A stretch of DNA of 61,077 nt, taken from positions 1 through 61,077 of the forward strand of contig SYCV01000039.1 of assembly GCA_005786805.1 (NCBI GenBank), in the 5' to 3' direction. A program made the translations under genes and the position numbers. Below, piece after piece: positions 49,063 to 58,246 of this stretch (within the stretch, counting starts at the first letter, position 1; the number at the start of each line of letters is the position of its first letter). This DNA is from Planctomycetia bacterium (GTDB lineage Bacteria; Planctomycetota; Planctomycetia; Gemmatales; Gemmataceae). The notes under the pieces are model-generated. The model was not told the DNA's origin. It did no database searches and saw only the letters and a list, made by a program, of their open reading frames with translations.

Positions 49063-50243
49063 AGGACATCCGAATGGTTATTGAAAAAAGCCATGCACTC
49101 TGATGGGCCCAGCACTCTTAAAACTTCTTCCTTTGTGGTCGTTCCGTTTTTTACAGCATTAAAAGCATGACTGGCCAGTGTTATACCGCCACTGCTTTTA
49201 AAAATACCCTGAAGAATGGACTTGTCCGCGCGTTGCAGAATGGCTTGTCGCATTTCCGAACACAACACCATAGCTTCCACCAGCAAAAATCTTCCTTGAT
49301 AACCTGTGTGATTGCAAATTTCACAAGCGCCACCATTGCAACGGCTGCATAATTTCCTTAAAAGCCTTTGATTTAAAACAAGCCTGAGGGAACTGTTTAA
49401 CAAATAAGGTTCCAACCCCATCTCCAACAAACGCGAGATAACCCCGCAGGATGAGCCAGCATGGAGAGTGCTGAACAACAAGTGGCCTGACAGCGCCGCC
49501 TCGGTAGCAACCCTCGCAGTTTCAGAGTCCCGTATTTCCCCAACCAGAATCACCTCCGGGTCCTGCCTGAGCAAACTTCGCAAACCCAGGGCGAAATCAA
49601 ATCCATTGCTGGGCGATACCTGGGTCTGGCTGACACCCTTGAGAACCTGTTCAACGGGATCTTCAAGCGTCACGATATGTCTTCGATTTTTCTCAGCCCT
49701 GGAGATATGACTAAGGCAAGAGTAGATGCTGGTGGTTTTACCACTTCCTCCAGGTCCCGTAAAAAGAATGGCTCCTGAACGCTCATTGATCGCATTTTCA
49801 AGAAGCCTAAAGACTTCAATTTCAAGGCCAAGGTCTTCCAGGTTGAAGCTCCTATTTTCACCACGAAACAAACGAAGTGCAATCCTCTCACCATGAATGG
49901 TTGGGAAAGTACTGACGCGAATCTCGGTGCCATGGAGGGAACCCTCCTTAATACGGCCTTCCTGGGGAATGTCTTGCCTGTAAGAGAGCAAATTAGCCAG
50001 AAACTTAAACCGGGCCACGATGTTTGGATTGAGTTCCCGGGGCAGGTCTGCAACATGGATCATCACCCCATCCACTCGGAAGCATAACTGGACTTTGTCC
50101 ACGGATGGTTCGATATAAGCATCCGTCGCCTTGAAATCTTGGGCTTTTTCAAGAATACTGGAAACCAACAAAGGCACTTGTTCAGCCTCCCATGGCATGC
50201 CTTGATCAAAGTGTCTAAACCTTGTGGAATTTAAGGTGTTCAT
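49059..50243 (-). CDS. gspE: GspE/PilB-type secretion ATPase
   Basis: A 394-residue hexameric ATPase that powers pseudopilus assembly. Walker A GPGGSGKT at 163-170, Asp box and LEDPVEQ near 193, Walker B DPEVILVGEIRD at 228-239, and a tetracysteine zinc motif CSRCNGGACEIC near 317. It lacks the long N-terminal N1E domain of canonical GspE and starts directly with N2E. The start is ATG 50243; an upstream in-frame TTG at 50258 is possible, and neither has a clear Shine-Dalgarno. First gene of the six-gene minus-strand operon. Confidence 0.92.
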   Translation of the reverse strand: MNTLNSTRFRHFDQGMPWEAEQVPLLVSSILEKAQDFKATDAYIEPSVDKVQLCFRVDGVMIHVADLPRELNPNIVARFKFLANLLSYRQDIPQEGRIKEGSLHGTEIRVSTFPTIHGERIALRLFRGENRSFNLEDLGLEIEVFRLLENAINERSGAILFTGPGGSGKTTSIYSCLSHISRAEKNRRHIVTLEDPVEQVLKGVSQTQVSPSNGFDFALGLRSLLRQDPEVILVGEIRDSETARVATEAALSGHLLFSTLHAGSSCGVISRLLEMGLEPYLLNSSLRLVLNQRLLRKLCSRCNGGACEICNHTGYQGRFLLVEAMVLCSEMRQAILQRADKSILQGIFKSSGGITLASHAFNAVKNGTTTKEEVLRVLGPSECMAFFNNHSDVL

Positions 50244-50371
50244 TTTAATACGAGTCAAATACGAGCTTGAGAATATGCGGTCACTTTCTTATGTGTAACA
50301 AAACCAAATATAATAACAATTAAATAATTGGATTATGTTCCCATAATCGAGCGGTTGCGCTTAAAATACCA

Positions 50372-51268
50372 ATGTTTTCCATCGGACTCAAATATATGCT
50401 GGATGCAAAAAAAAGAGCTGTGCTTGACGCAATATTCCTGCGCACCCGCAAGGCATTGGAAGGTTGGCCCTCAGGCCCAATGAAAGCCCGCATTCCCAGT
50501 GGTGGAATGGATTTTCTAGACCTTCGGGAATACCAACCAGGTGATGAGGTCAGGCATATTGACTGGAAATCAACATCCCGCTCTGGCAAAGTTTTGGTTA
50601 AAAAATTCATACATGACCAGGAAATTTCTGTGCTTATTTTCGCCAGCACAAGCCCCAGCATGAATTTCTCAACTATCACATCGACAAAACTGGAAGTAAT
50701 GACGGAAATTGCCACGGCGTTGGCATGGATAACAATCAATTCCGGAAATAGATTTTCCCTTTATAAGTTCAGCAAAACAGCAGAATATTGCATCCGCAAT
50801 GCCAACAATGAAAAACATGTCCGTGCCGCGGGTGCGATTCTTTTAGGTGGTCAAAAACCAAAAACGGATAAAAGTATGGATATATGGAAAATTCTTTCAG
50901 GAAAAAAAACACCCCGAAGCATGGTTTTTATACTTTCGGATTTTTATGAAAAACTTGATCCGCGACTTTTTTCAGCTTGTGCACAAAAACATGATCTGCA
51001 TCTTTTTCGGATTCTTGATAAAAGTGAAATCAATCTTCCCGACACTCCAGATATAATCTGCAAGCATCCAGAAAAATTTCAAACCCATTTAATGCGAAGC
51101 TCGGAAAAAGAATTCCGATCCAATTACCAGAGACTATTCAATGAACATGAGAACCAAATAATTGAGCTATGCAAGTCAAATGAAACTGGTTTTCTTCGTA
51201 TCAACACTTGTGAACCATATCTGGCTATTTTGGTTGATTACTTTAATCAATTATTCCATGGTCAATGA
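50372..51268 (+). CDS. DUF58 domain protein
   Basis: A 298-residue cytoplasmic DUF58 protein (PF01882), with the diagnostic RPYQPGDEVRHIDW-like segment (REYQPGDEVRHIDWKS near 51-66) and a VWA-like fold (ASTSPSMNF in the MIDAS region). DUF58 proteins normally work with MoxR AAA ATPases and VWA membrane proteins in envelope or chaperone functions. Only the BatD-like gene follows here, overlapping by four bases. It is divergent from gspE with a 128-bp gap. Confidence 0.88.
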   Translation: MFSIGLKYMLDAKKRAVLDAIFLRTRKALEGWPSGPMKARIPSGGMDFLDLREYQPGDEVRHIDWKSTSRSGKVLVKKFIHDQEISVLIFASTSPSMNFSTITSTKLEVMTEIATALAWITINSGNRFSLYKFSKTAEYCIRNANNEKHVRAAGAILLGGQKPKTDKSMDIWKILSGKKTPRSMVFILSDFYEKLDPRLFSACAQKHDLHLFRILDKSEINLPDTPDIICKHPEKFQTHLMRSSEKEFRSNYQRLFNEHENQIIELCKSNETGFLRINTCEPYLAILVDYFNQLFHGQ

Positions 51269-52143
51269 TAAAAATGCATCCACCTATTTTTTTATCAATC
51301 TTGGCGGTTTTCCTGGTCCAACAACCAATCCCCCAGGACTTGACCATTCCCGCCTTTTCTTCCCCGGAAGGACTCGAATCATCATTGCAGGTTAATTTGA
51401 GGGAAGAAAGGCTTCCCGGTGCCACTTTTTCCATCGTGTTTAAGTTCCAAACTGAAAAGACATTTTCTGCCAGGGAATTCAAATTGGAAGAACCACATGG
51501 CCAGGAATGGGAACTGCTATCAGCCGGCAAGGAATCTATCTCCCGGGATTTAGGCAAGAACATTCATGTTGTGCCATTTATTTTAAGAGCCAAAAAAAGC
51601 GGGGATATAAACATCCCCAACTTGGAAGTCTCAGCACTCCTTGATTCAAAATTAATAAAAGTTTTGTGGAACAAATGGCTAATTCCAGAATACCCCTTCC
51701 CTTTCAAGGAACTGGATATTGACAAAAAAAATATTTTGAAGACCAATGATAAGCATCCCTCATGGCTTGCTGGGGTCATCCTGATCATAATTGCTGGGGG
51801 AACATTTATATTGATTTCCCAAAAATCTATTCCGATTTCATCCAAATCAAATTCAAAAAAAGTCTTGGATATGTGGATCAACAAAATCGACAACTCAAGC
51901 ATCGAGGAATGCATAAATGTTATTGAACCGATAATCAGATCTGAAATTGGTTTGAAAACCAGTTTAAAAACCGATTCAATCACATCCGATGATTTGGAAT
52001 CCAAAATAATTGAAGGAATATCGCAATCTGAAAAGCAGTTGTTTGTAAAAACTCTCCAAACCATAGAAAAAATCAAATATTCAAATCATAAAGACTTGGA
52101 TTTATTAAAAACCACCGTGAAAGAACTGGCTGAATCTTTGTAG
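51265..52143 (+). CDS. BatD-like single-pass membrane protein
   Basis: A 292-residue protein with an N-terminal signal segment (about 5-20), a periplasmic beta-sandwich-like domain (about 30-150), one transmembrane helix (about 169-187, WLAGVILIIIAGGTFILIS) and a cytoplasmic helical domain of about 100 residues. This layout is that of BatD/DUF4381-type partners of DUF58 proteins. Sequence identity is too low for certainty by eye. The ATG overlaps the DUF58 stop. Confidence 0.65.
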   Translation: MIKMHPPIFLSILAVFLVQQPIPQDLTIPAFSSPEGLESSLQVNLREERLPGATFSIVFKFQTEKTFSAREFKLEEPHGQEWELLSAGKESISRDLGKNIHVVPFILRAKKSGDINIPNLEVSALLDSKLIKVLWNKWLIPEYPFPFKELDIDKKNILKTNDKHPSWLAGVILIIIAGGTFILISQKSIPISSKSNSKKVLDMWINKIDNSSIEECINVIEPIIRSEIGLKTSLKTDSITSDDLESKIIEGISQSEKQLFVKTLQTIEKIKYSNHKDLDLLKTTVKELAESL

Positions 52144-52345
52144 ATTCACGGAAATTGCGTTTTTTAATCATTGTATCGATTAACCTACATATCAAAAACA
52201 AGAGAACTAGGCATCCCTGATAAATAGAGTAAACCCGGGTATTTGGAAAGACGATATCTTAGGTACTAATCTTCCAGCCGATTCTCGAGATATATTTCGA
52301 AAAAGCTGAAAGAAAAATTAAATACTGTTTTATTGGAGACTCATC

Positions 52346-52795
52346 ATGAATGATTTCAATCCCTCAAATAGAAATATTTTTATCGCAATTGTTGTGACAC
52401 TTGGAATCTGGGGTTGCTCTCAAAATCCGGGACCTTCTCCAAAAGTTCAAGCTGAAAAGATCAAAACACTGGAGGAAAAAATCGCCAAGATGGAGGATGA
52501 GCACCAAACACTTTTATCCGCCAGAGACCAGATGAAAACTCGGATCACCGCCTTGGAAGAAGACCGTAGCGCTTTGGAAAAAAAACTTATCCACCACAAG
52601 GAAGTGGTTCAAGAACGGGATGAACTCAAAGCTTTGGCAGATTTAAGGACCAGCGAAAGAGATGCCAGCCAACTCAGGTGCGAACTATTCAAAAAGGGAT
52701 TACAAGAATTACTTGGACAGGATGAATCGATGATATCCACATCCAAACCTTCATCAAGCAGGGCAACAGCGGGAATCCCCTTCAATCAAAAATAA
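52346..52795 (+). CDS. Coiled-coil lipoprotein
   Basis: A 149-residue protein. The N-terminus has a hydrophobic stretch and lipobox LGIWGC, so it is probably lipidated and cleaved at Cys24. Residues 35-110 are a heptad-rich coiled coil (KIKTLEEKIAKMEDE). The C-terminal 30 residues are low-complexity. No family is recognised. TTGGAG lies about nine bases upstream of the ATG. It is monocistronic, ended by the terminator at 52807, and convergent with the PpiC gene. Confidence 0.8.
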   Translation: MNDFNPSNRNIFIAIVVTLGIWGCSQNPGPSPKVQAEKIKTLEEKIAKMEDEHQTLLSARDQMKTRITALEEDRSALEKKLIHHKEVVQERDELKALADLRTSERDASQLRCELFKKGLQELLGQDESMISTSKPSSSRATAGIPFNQK

Positions 52796-52806
52796 ATTGA
52801 TTCAAA

Positions 52807-52847
52807 AACGCCAGTTTGGCTCACATGAGGTGGCCCAAGCTGGCGTT
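52807..52847. terminator. Bidirectional intrinsic terminator
   Basis: A 13-bp stem with one G-T pair, AACGCCAGTTTGG (52807-52819) and CCAAGCTGGCGTT (52835-52847), with a 15-base loop. A TTTT run lies on the plus side (CTCTTTTA) and a T5 run on the minus side. It sits exactly between two convergent genes and should serve both. Confidence 0.85.
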
Positions 52848-52853
52848 GCTCTT

Positions 52854-53984
52854 TTAATCATGGATATACTCAATCACGGCCTGGCGTTTCATATCTGAAA
52901 GCATGCGCTTCATTTCATATTGGCCTGCCTCATTACGCAAACGGTCACGAACTTGCTTTTGCACTTTTTCATCAAAAACTTTAATACCGGCGTATTCCCG
53001 CTTAACCAACATGATGACATGAACACCCGTGGGCAATTCTACCAGGGGGCCAACTTCCCCATCCTTCATTTCAAAAAGATATTTTTCAACTTGTACGGGC
53101 TTTATTTCCCCTCTTTTTCTGCCAATCCCCTCACCGTTCCTAAACGCACCATCACCATGGCAATACTCCTTGCTTAACTTGGAGAAATCCTCGCCCTTTT
53201 TCGCCTTTTCAGCAATCTTTTTCGCTGTTTCCAATGCTTCCTCATGAGACTTTGAATTTCTGTAACTTATGAAGATGTCCTTCCATTCCACACTATCCTG
53301 GATTTGAAACTCCTCGGGGTGGGTATCGTAATAATCCCGAATCTGCTTGTGGCCTATCCGATCAAGATTTGGAATTATCCTCGTTTGCATGTATTGCATG
53401 GCGATAAAGTTTCTTTCAGACTGTCTACGGAGCAAATCTAGCGAGACTCCCTGCGATTCCAATAATGTTTTAAATTCAGCATCACTCAACGATTTGTTTC
53501 TTTCCTTGAGTAATCGCACATATCTGTCAAATTCCTTGCCAGCCATTTCCTGAAGTTTATCAAGGAACTTTTTAGCCTGTGGATTTTTGGTCAGCCGATT
53601 GTAGGCATCTTGAATGACAATCTCCCGTTCAACCAGTTGGTTTATCGCTGCTTTTCTTCTAGCGGCATCATTCGCCCCACCCTCACCAATTCCCTGGCTA
53701 AGCGTCAGCAAAACTTCCTCTTCCAAGACAGCTTCACCATTAACCAATGCGACGATATTGCTTCCTGTGTTTTTTTGTCCCGGCTTTGCAATGTTTTCCG
53801 CAGGTTCAACTTTTATCTCGTCTGCGGAGGCGTTTAGATCATTTTCGGGGGATTGCGCCCTTGCGCCGTTTGAAACAGTTGCAGGAGGATAGTTTTGTGC
53901 GTTATCTTTTACAGGTGTGGAGACACAACCAATCAAGCCGATGAATAAAATTGAAAAACCAACAAGTAATCTTCCCGTCAACAT
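52854..53984 (-). CDS. PpiC-type peptidyl-prolyl isomerase lipoprotein (SurA/PrsA-like)
   Basis: A 376-residue lipoprotein; lipobox LIGC with Cys20. After a low-complexity spacer (21-75) comes a SurA-N-like helical domain (about 77-210; VALVNGEAVLEEEVL, LVEREIVIQDAY), then one parvulin domain (about 235-345; EWKDIFISY, DFSKLSKEYCHGDGA, LPTGVHVIMLVKRE). Role: folding of exported or outer-membrane proteins. It fits with the many secreted cytochromes in the window, though there is no direct link. Confidence 0.9.
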   Translation of the reverse strand: MLTGRLLVGFSILFIGLIGCVSTPVKDNAQNYPPATVSNGARAQSPENDLNASADEIKVEPAENIAKPGQKNTGSNIVALVNGEAVLEEEVLLTLSQGIGEGGANDAARRKAAINQLVEREIVIQDAYNRLTKNPQAKKFLDKLQEMAGKEFDRYVRLLKERNKSLSDAEFKTLLESQGVSLDLLRRQSERNFIAMQYMQTRIIPNLDRIGHKQIRDYYDTHPEEFQIQDSVEWKDIFISYRNSKSHEEALETAKKIAEKAKKGEDFSKLSKEYCHGDGAFRNGEGIGRKRGEIKPVQVEKYLFEMKDGEVGPLVELPTGVHVIMLVKREYAGIKVFDEKVQKQVRDRLRNEAGQYEMKRMLSDMKRQAVIEYIHD

Positions 53985-54329
53985 AAATTCTCCACCATTA
54001 ATTGGGAGCCTATTTTAGCCGAATGCGACCGGCTTATAACTTGTTTTCAAACTAAAACAAGAGGAACTAACATAGTCAAACAACTTGTAAAACTGGGTAA
54101 ATTGATTTATTTTGAGCGAAAGGTCGGATTGATCAAAATCAAATTAGTTGGAATACTTCCCGCAAGCCCCAAATTATCTAGACACAAGGTCCCATCTCTG
54201 GTTAGTATTCTCAAATATTGAAAACAAGTTACTAAGCTTGCCTTTCTTGCATAAGTTTCATTTATGCAGGTTTAAAATGCAACCTTCAGAAACTCTCCCC
54301 GTGTTCCTTTTTCCAAAGGGTGAACCTTT
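53985..54329. other. 345-bp intergenic region with an inverted repeat
   Basis: No gene is seen between the diverging PpiC and MFS genes. The region contains an 8-bp inverted repeat CTTGTTTT/AAAACAAG (54040-54047 and 54054-54061). A 12-bp motif TAACTTGTTTTC at 54037-54048 is repeated in inverted orientation at 54220-54231, and a partial copy CAACTTGTAAAAC lies near 54077. These could be binding sites for a regulator of the MFS gene. Confidence 0.4.
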
Positions 54330-55970
54330 ATGTCTAGTGCAACTGTTTCAAACCAAGCACCGAATGCAATGCGATTACTCTGGGCTGGATTCATGGCCAT
54401 TTTGGCTGCAGGGGTCGGCTTCGCAATCCGAGGCGGTATTTTTGATAACTGGGGCAAAGAATATGGATTTACCGGGGCACAATTGGGTGCCATCGGCGGG
54501 GGTGGCTTTAGCGGGTTTTGTTTTGGAATCATTATTGGTGGTGTTATCGTTGATAAAATTGGCTATGGAAAGCTAGTCGCACTTGCCTTAGTTGGCCATA
54601 TTATCTCAGCTTTTGTAACTTTTGGCGCAAGCACACCTGAGAACGCTTACAACTTCTTATTCTGGGGAATGTTCATTTTTGCTTTCGCAAATGGAACACT
54701 CGAAGCTGTTGCCAATCCACTGGTTGCAACTCTTTTTCCTGAAAACCGAACCCATTATCTCAATATTCTTCATGCATCATGGCCAGCAGGAATGATTCTT
54801 GGCTCAGTTGCGGGTTGGATTCTTGATGACAAGATGGAAGTGCCATGGAAGTATCAACTTGCCTTGTACCTTGTCCCAACAGTGCTTTACGCGCTTATGT
54901 TTCTTGGCCAGAAATTTCCAAAGTCGGAGGCTGCTGAAAAAGGTTCAAGCTTTGTCGAGATGTTCCGAAGCGTGGGTATTCTTGGGGCCCTCGTTGCATG
55001 TTATCTGCTCGCCCTGTTTTTTGGCGACATTTTCAAAAGCTTCGCCCCTGAGAATGCCAAATTAATTGGATATGGAATCGGTGGCGCACTTCTAATAATC
55101 GTTTCAGTGATGACCAAGTTTTCAATCGGATCTTTTCTCCTATTCATTCTCTTCGTGGTTCATGCATTGGTTGGTGCGGTTGAATTGGGAACTGATGGTT
55201 GGATACAGAACATCACCGGCAACTTGTTTAATTCTGAAGAAGGCAAATACCTTTTCATATGGACCTCCTCCATCATGTTCGGCCTGCGCTTCTGCGCTCA
55301 TTTTATCGAGACCAAACTTAAATTATCACCCATTGGACTTCTGCTTGTTTGTGCGGGTCTTGCCTGCCTCGGTCTAAACCTTGCAAGCAGTATGCAAACT
55401 TTCTCTATGGCACTTGTCGCCTTGGGAATTTATGCGGTTGGAAAAACTTTCTTCTGGCCGACCATGCTGGCAGTGGTTGGCGATCGATACCCACAGACTG
55501 GTGCGGTCGCGATGTCCATCATGGGGGGTATAGGGATGCTTTCCGCTGGTCTTATTGGTGGACCAGGCCTGGGTTATTGCAAGGACCGTTTTGCAGGAGA
55601 AGCACTAAACAAGAGTAATGCAGCTCTCTATGCGGAATACAAAGCAAAGGAACCAAGCACATTTTTAAATCTTTCAAGCACCGAGGCATTTGGCCTTGAT
55701 GGGAAGAAACTTGGCGAAGCCAACGACAAGCTTGCTGCAATTCGCAAAAAAATCGAGGCTGAAAAAGGTGATTTAAGCACCGCGTTAAGCAAGCTTGAAC
55801 CTAACGACAAAGCAATCATAGAAGCAAGCACTTATGGAGACCGTGCAACCTTGAAAGCTGATGCTTATATCCCACTAACCATGGCAATCGTTTATCTTAT
55901 TTTACTTGTGTATTTCCAATTAATTGGTGGCTACAAGCCTGTCAGCATTGATACCGGTTCAGGAAAATAG
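54330..55970 (+). CDS. MFS transporter
   Basis: A 546-residue integral membrane protein with twelve predicted helices of the major facilitator superfamily: [15 protein letters not shown]-like helix 1 loop, [13 protein letters not shown] (A-motif position) after helix 2. Between helix 11 and helix 12 there is a hydrophilic insert of about 95 residues (about 418-515) with helical, lysine/glutamate-rich content. Planctomycete members of this kind are often annotated as sugar or nucleoside transporters, but substrate cannot be told. Monocistronic, with the inverted-repeat region upstream. Confidence 0.88.
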   Translation: MSSATVSNQAPNAMRLLWAGFMAILAAGVGFAIRGGIFDNWGKEYGFTGAQLGAIGGGGFSGFCFGIIIGGVIVDKIGYGKLVALALVGHIISAFVTFGASTPENAYNFLFWGMFIFAFANGTLEAVANPLVATLFPENRTHYLNILHASWPAGMILGSVAGWILDDKMEVPWKYQLALYLVPTVLYALMFLGQKFPKSEAAEKGSSFVEMFRSVGILGALVACYLLALFFGDIFKSFAPENAKLIGYGIGGALLIIVSVMTKFSIGSFLLFILFVVHALVGAVELGTDGWIQNITGNLFNSEEGKYLFIWTSSIMFGLRFCAHFIETKLKLSPIGLLLVCAGLACLGLNLASSMQTFSMALVALGIYAVGKTFFWPTMLAVVGDRYPQTGAVAMSIMGGIGMLSAGLIGGPGLGYCKDRFAGEALNKSNAALYAEYKAKEPSTFLNLSSTEAFGLDGKKLGEANDKLAAIRKKIEAEKGDLSTALSKLEPNDKAIIEASTYGDRATLKADAYIPLTMAIVYLILLVYFQLIGGYKPVSIDTGSGK

Positions 55971-55997
55971 CAAACTGACATCTTATTTTTATAAACC

Positions 55998-56038
55998 GAA
56001 CGCATACTCGATATACTAGGATACATGAGTATGCGTTC
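55998..56038 (+). promoter_or_regulatory. 12-bp perfect inverted repeat over the start of the MBL gene
   Basis: GAACGCATACTC (55998-56009) and GAGTATGCGTTC (56027-56038) are perfectly complementary with a 17-base loop. The Shine-Dalgarno AGGA (56018-56021) lies in the loop and both candidate ATGs (56025, 56031) touch or lie in the 3' arm. It could be an mRNA hairpin that hides the start codon, or a DNA operator. Confidence 0.6.
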
Positions 56039-56804
56039 CTTCACATTTCTAGGCACTGGAACTTCGGTTGGTGTTCCAATGATTGGCTGTGATTGCAGGG
56101 TTTGCACATCAGACAACCCCCGCAACCACCGGTTTCGCTGTGCTGGCCTGATAAAACTCCCTAATGGCAATATCCTTATTGATACCCCGCCTGAATTAAG
56201 GCTTCAATTACTCCGGGCAAAAGTTGGCGCAATTCATAGTGTTCTTTTCACGCACTACCATGCCGACCATCTGCATGGCTTGGACGACTTACGACCTATT
56301 CAGCACTTTTTGGGTCAACCGGTACCTCTTTTTTGCGCTGAAGATGTGGAAGAGAGAATCAGGTCCGCATTTTCCTACGCTTTTGACAGCACAAAGCCCG
56401 GCAAAATCAAAACTTATGTTCCAAACCTTTCCTTTGAGCGCATTAAATTAACACCCGTTAATGTCCTTGGCGAAATTGTCACCCCAGTGCCTCTGATTCA
56501 TGGCAATTTTGATGTTTTAGGTTTTAGAATCAAAGACCTCGCATATTGCACGGATGTTAACCACATCCCTGAAAACAGCATGAAACTATTGCAAAACTTG
56601 GATATTCTTGTCTTGGATGCATTGCGGGATAAACCGCATCCAGCGCACTTTAATTTGAAACAAGCACTGGAAATAGTGGAGATCTTAAAACCAAAGCAGA
56701 CTTACTTTACCCACCTCTGCCATGACCTGGACCATGATGAAGTCGAGGCGATGTTGCCTAAAGGTGTCAATCTGGCCTATGATGGCCTCACCTTTGAATT
56801 CTAG
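56031..56804 (+). CDS. MBL-fold metallo-hydrolase (PhnP-like)
   Basis: A 257-residue cytoplasmic metallo-beta-lactamase-fold phosphodiesterase-like protein. GTGTSVGVPMIGCDCRVC carries the PhnP-type zinc cysteines, LIDTPPELR follows, the metal motif HYHADH is near residue 77, and later ligands include His (VPLIHGNFD) and Asp (YCTDVNHIP). PhnP acts on cyclic phosphates such as ribosyl cyclic phosphate; homologues include ribonuclease Z-like and other phosphodiesterases, so the substrate is open. Start at ATG 56031 (nine bases after AGGA) is preferred to 56025, which would leave only three. Confidence 0.88.
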   Translation: MRSFTFLGTGTSVGVPMIGCDCRVCTSDNPRNHRFRCAGLIKLPNGNILIDTPPELRLQLLRAKVGAIHSVLFTHYHADHLHGLDDLRPIQHFLGQPVPLFCAEDVEERIRSAFSYAFDSTKPGKIKTYVPNLSFERIKLTPVNVLGEIVTPVPLIHGNFDVLGFRIKDLAYCTDVNHIPENSMKLLQNLDILVLDALRDKPHPAHFNLKQALEIVEILKPKQTYFTHLCHDLDHDEVEAMLPKGVNLAYDGLTFEF

Positions 56805-56820
56805 GTTGAATAATTAGCCC

Positions 56821-56826
56821 AGGAGG
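56821..56826 (+). promoter_or_regulatory. Shine-Dalgarno that fixes a TTG start
   Basis: A perfect AGGAGG eight bases before TTG 56835. The next in-frame ATG is about 80 codons downstream, inside the conserved nucleotide-binding domain, so TTG is the start of the pyrophosphorylase gene. Confidence 0.75.
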
Positions 56827-56834
56827 GGCCGGAT

Positions 56835-58211
56835 TTGCGACAGGTTTTACAAAACAAATTATCATCCACCAACCAAGGAGAGATAATTTCCCGATGGGAG
56901 AAGCTTTCACTCCCAGAGCAAAACTTGATTGAAAAACAACTTGAATCGGTTGACCTTGAACTCGTTGCAAGTTTATATCAAAAAAGAAATCAAACAATCA
57001 GCCTGCCAGACATAAGAAAAATCGAGACCGTTCCGGTTCTAAATCCATCTTCCAACAGTATCGAAGCAAAGATGGAAGGCCTAAGATCCCTGGAGCAAGG
57101 GGAAGTGGCCATATTGATGGTGGCGGGCGGGCAGGGTAGCAGACTGGGCACCATGCAACCCAAGGGCATGTGGCCCATCACTCCGATAACTCAAAAAAGC
57201 TTGTTCCAGCTTCACTCCGAGAAAATCCTGGCGATCTCAAGAAAAGTGAATCGTGATATTCCATTTTTGATAATGACCAGCCCGGCAACGCATGAACAAA
57301 CCCTGGAATTCTTTCATGCGCAAAGATTCTTTGGCCTCAAAAGGGACCAGGTGTTTTTTTTCACCCAGGGGACAATGCCAGCAGTTGATATAAACACCGG
57401 TGCAATTCTTTTTGAGGAACCATCAAAGATATTCACCAGTCCGGATGGCCATGGCGGAACACTGACTGCCCTAAAAAACTCTGGTTTGCTTGAGAATCTC
57501 AAGGTTAAAGGAATCAGGCATATTTTCTTTTTCCAAGTGGACAACCCATTGGTTCAAATAGCTGACCCGGTTTTTATTGGGCACCACATTTCACAAAAGT
57601 CTCAATTGAGCAGCAAGGTCATTCCAAAGGAATCGCCCACCGATAAACTTGGAAATTTCATCCAGGTGAACGGGCGCTGCCAGATCATTGAGTATTCCGA
57701 CCTTCCACTTGAACTTGCAAACCGCAAAAAACCAGACAACACCCTTTTTATCTCTGCTGGAAACCCGGCGATTCATTTATTCGATATCGAATTCCTGGAT
57801 GATATATGCCTCAACGCGAAGGCGCTACCTTTCCATCTTGCCAGAAAAAAAGTCCCCTATTTGGATTCAAATCTAAAGAGGGTGATTCCAGAAAAAGAAA
57901 ACGCACTTAAGTTTGAGCGCTTCATCTTTGATATTTTCCCCTTTGCGGAAAAGTGGTTGTTGGTATCAACAAGTAAAGAGGAAGAATTTGCTCCCCTGAA
58001 AAACGCCACAGGCGAAGATTCTCCTGAAACTGCAAAGCTGGCCCAATGCAAACTTTTCACAAAGTGGCTTGAAAAAGCAGGCATAACCTGCCCCAATGAT
58101 GCAAATACACCAGAAATCGAAATATGCCCCTTATTTGCAATCGATACCGAGGAATTCCTTCAAAGACTACCCAAAAACTTCAACCCAAAGTACCCTTTGT
58201 TAATGGAATGA
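56835..58211 (+). CDS. UDPGP-type (UDP-N-acetylhexosamine/UTP-glucose) pyrophosphorylase
   Basis: A 458-residue nucleotide-sugar pyrophosphorylase of the eukaryote-like UDPGP/UAP1 family, which transfers UMP from UTP onto a sugar-1-phosphate. VAGGQGSRLGTMQPKG near 95-110 is the nucleotide-binding loop, with QVDNPL near 234 and SAGNPAIHLFD near 309. Eukaryotic-type UDPGP enzymes are common in planctomycetes; GlcNAc-1-P and Glc-1-P are both possible substrates. TTG start, see the Shine-Dalgarno entry. It lies 30 bp after the MBL gene and 35 bp before the mannose-1-phosphate guanylyltransferase. Confidence 0.88.
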   Translation: MRQVLQNKLSSTNQGEIISRWEKLSLPEQNLIEKQLESVDLELVASLYQKRNQTISLPDIRKIETVPVLNPSSNSIEAKMEGLRSLEQGEVAILMVAGGQGSRLGTMQPKGMWPITPITQKSLFQLHSEKILAISRKVNRDIPFLIMTSPATHEQTLEFFHAQRFFGLKRDQVFFFTQGTMPAVDINTGAILFEEPSKIFTSPDGHGGTLTALKNSGLLENLKVKGIRHIFFFQVDNPLVQIADPVFIGHHISQKSQLSSKVIPKESPTDKLGNFIQVNGRCQIIEYSDLPLELANRKKPDNTLFISAGNPAIHLFDIEFLDDICLNAKALPFHLARKKVPYLDSNLKRVIPEKENALKFERFIFDIFPFAEKWLLVSTSKEEEFAPLKNATGEDSPETAKLAQCKLFTKWLEKAGITCPNDANTPEIEICPLFAIDTEEFLQRLPKNFNPKYPLLME

Positions 58212-58246
58212 AATCCTGATAAATAAGCAATCTAAAGGAGTTATAA

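Noticed and set aside
54148-54576. 142-codon open frame over the MFS start
   Set aside because: Out of frame with the MFS gene, which has a clear twelve-helix pattern; its upstream part is AT-rich intergenic DNA.
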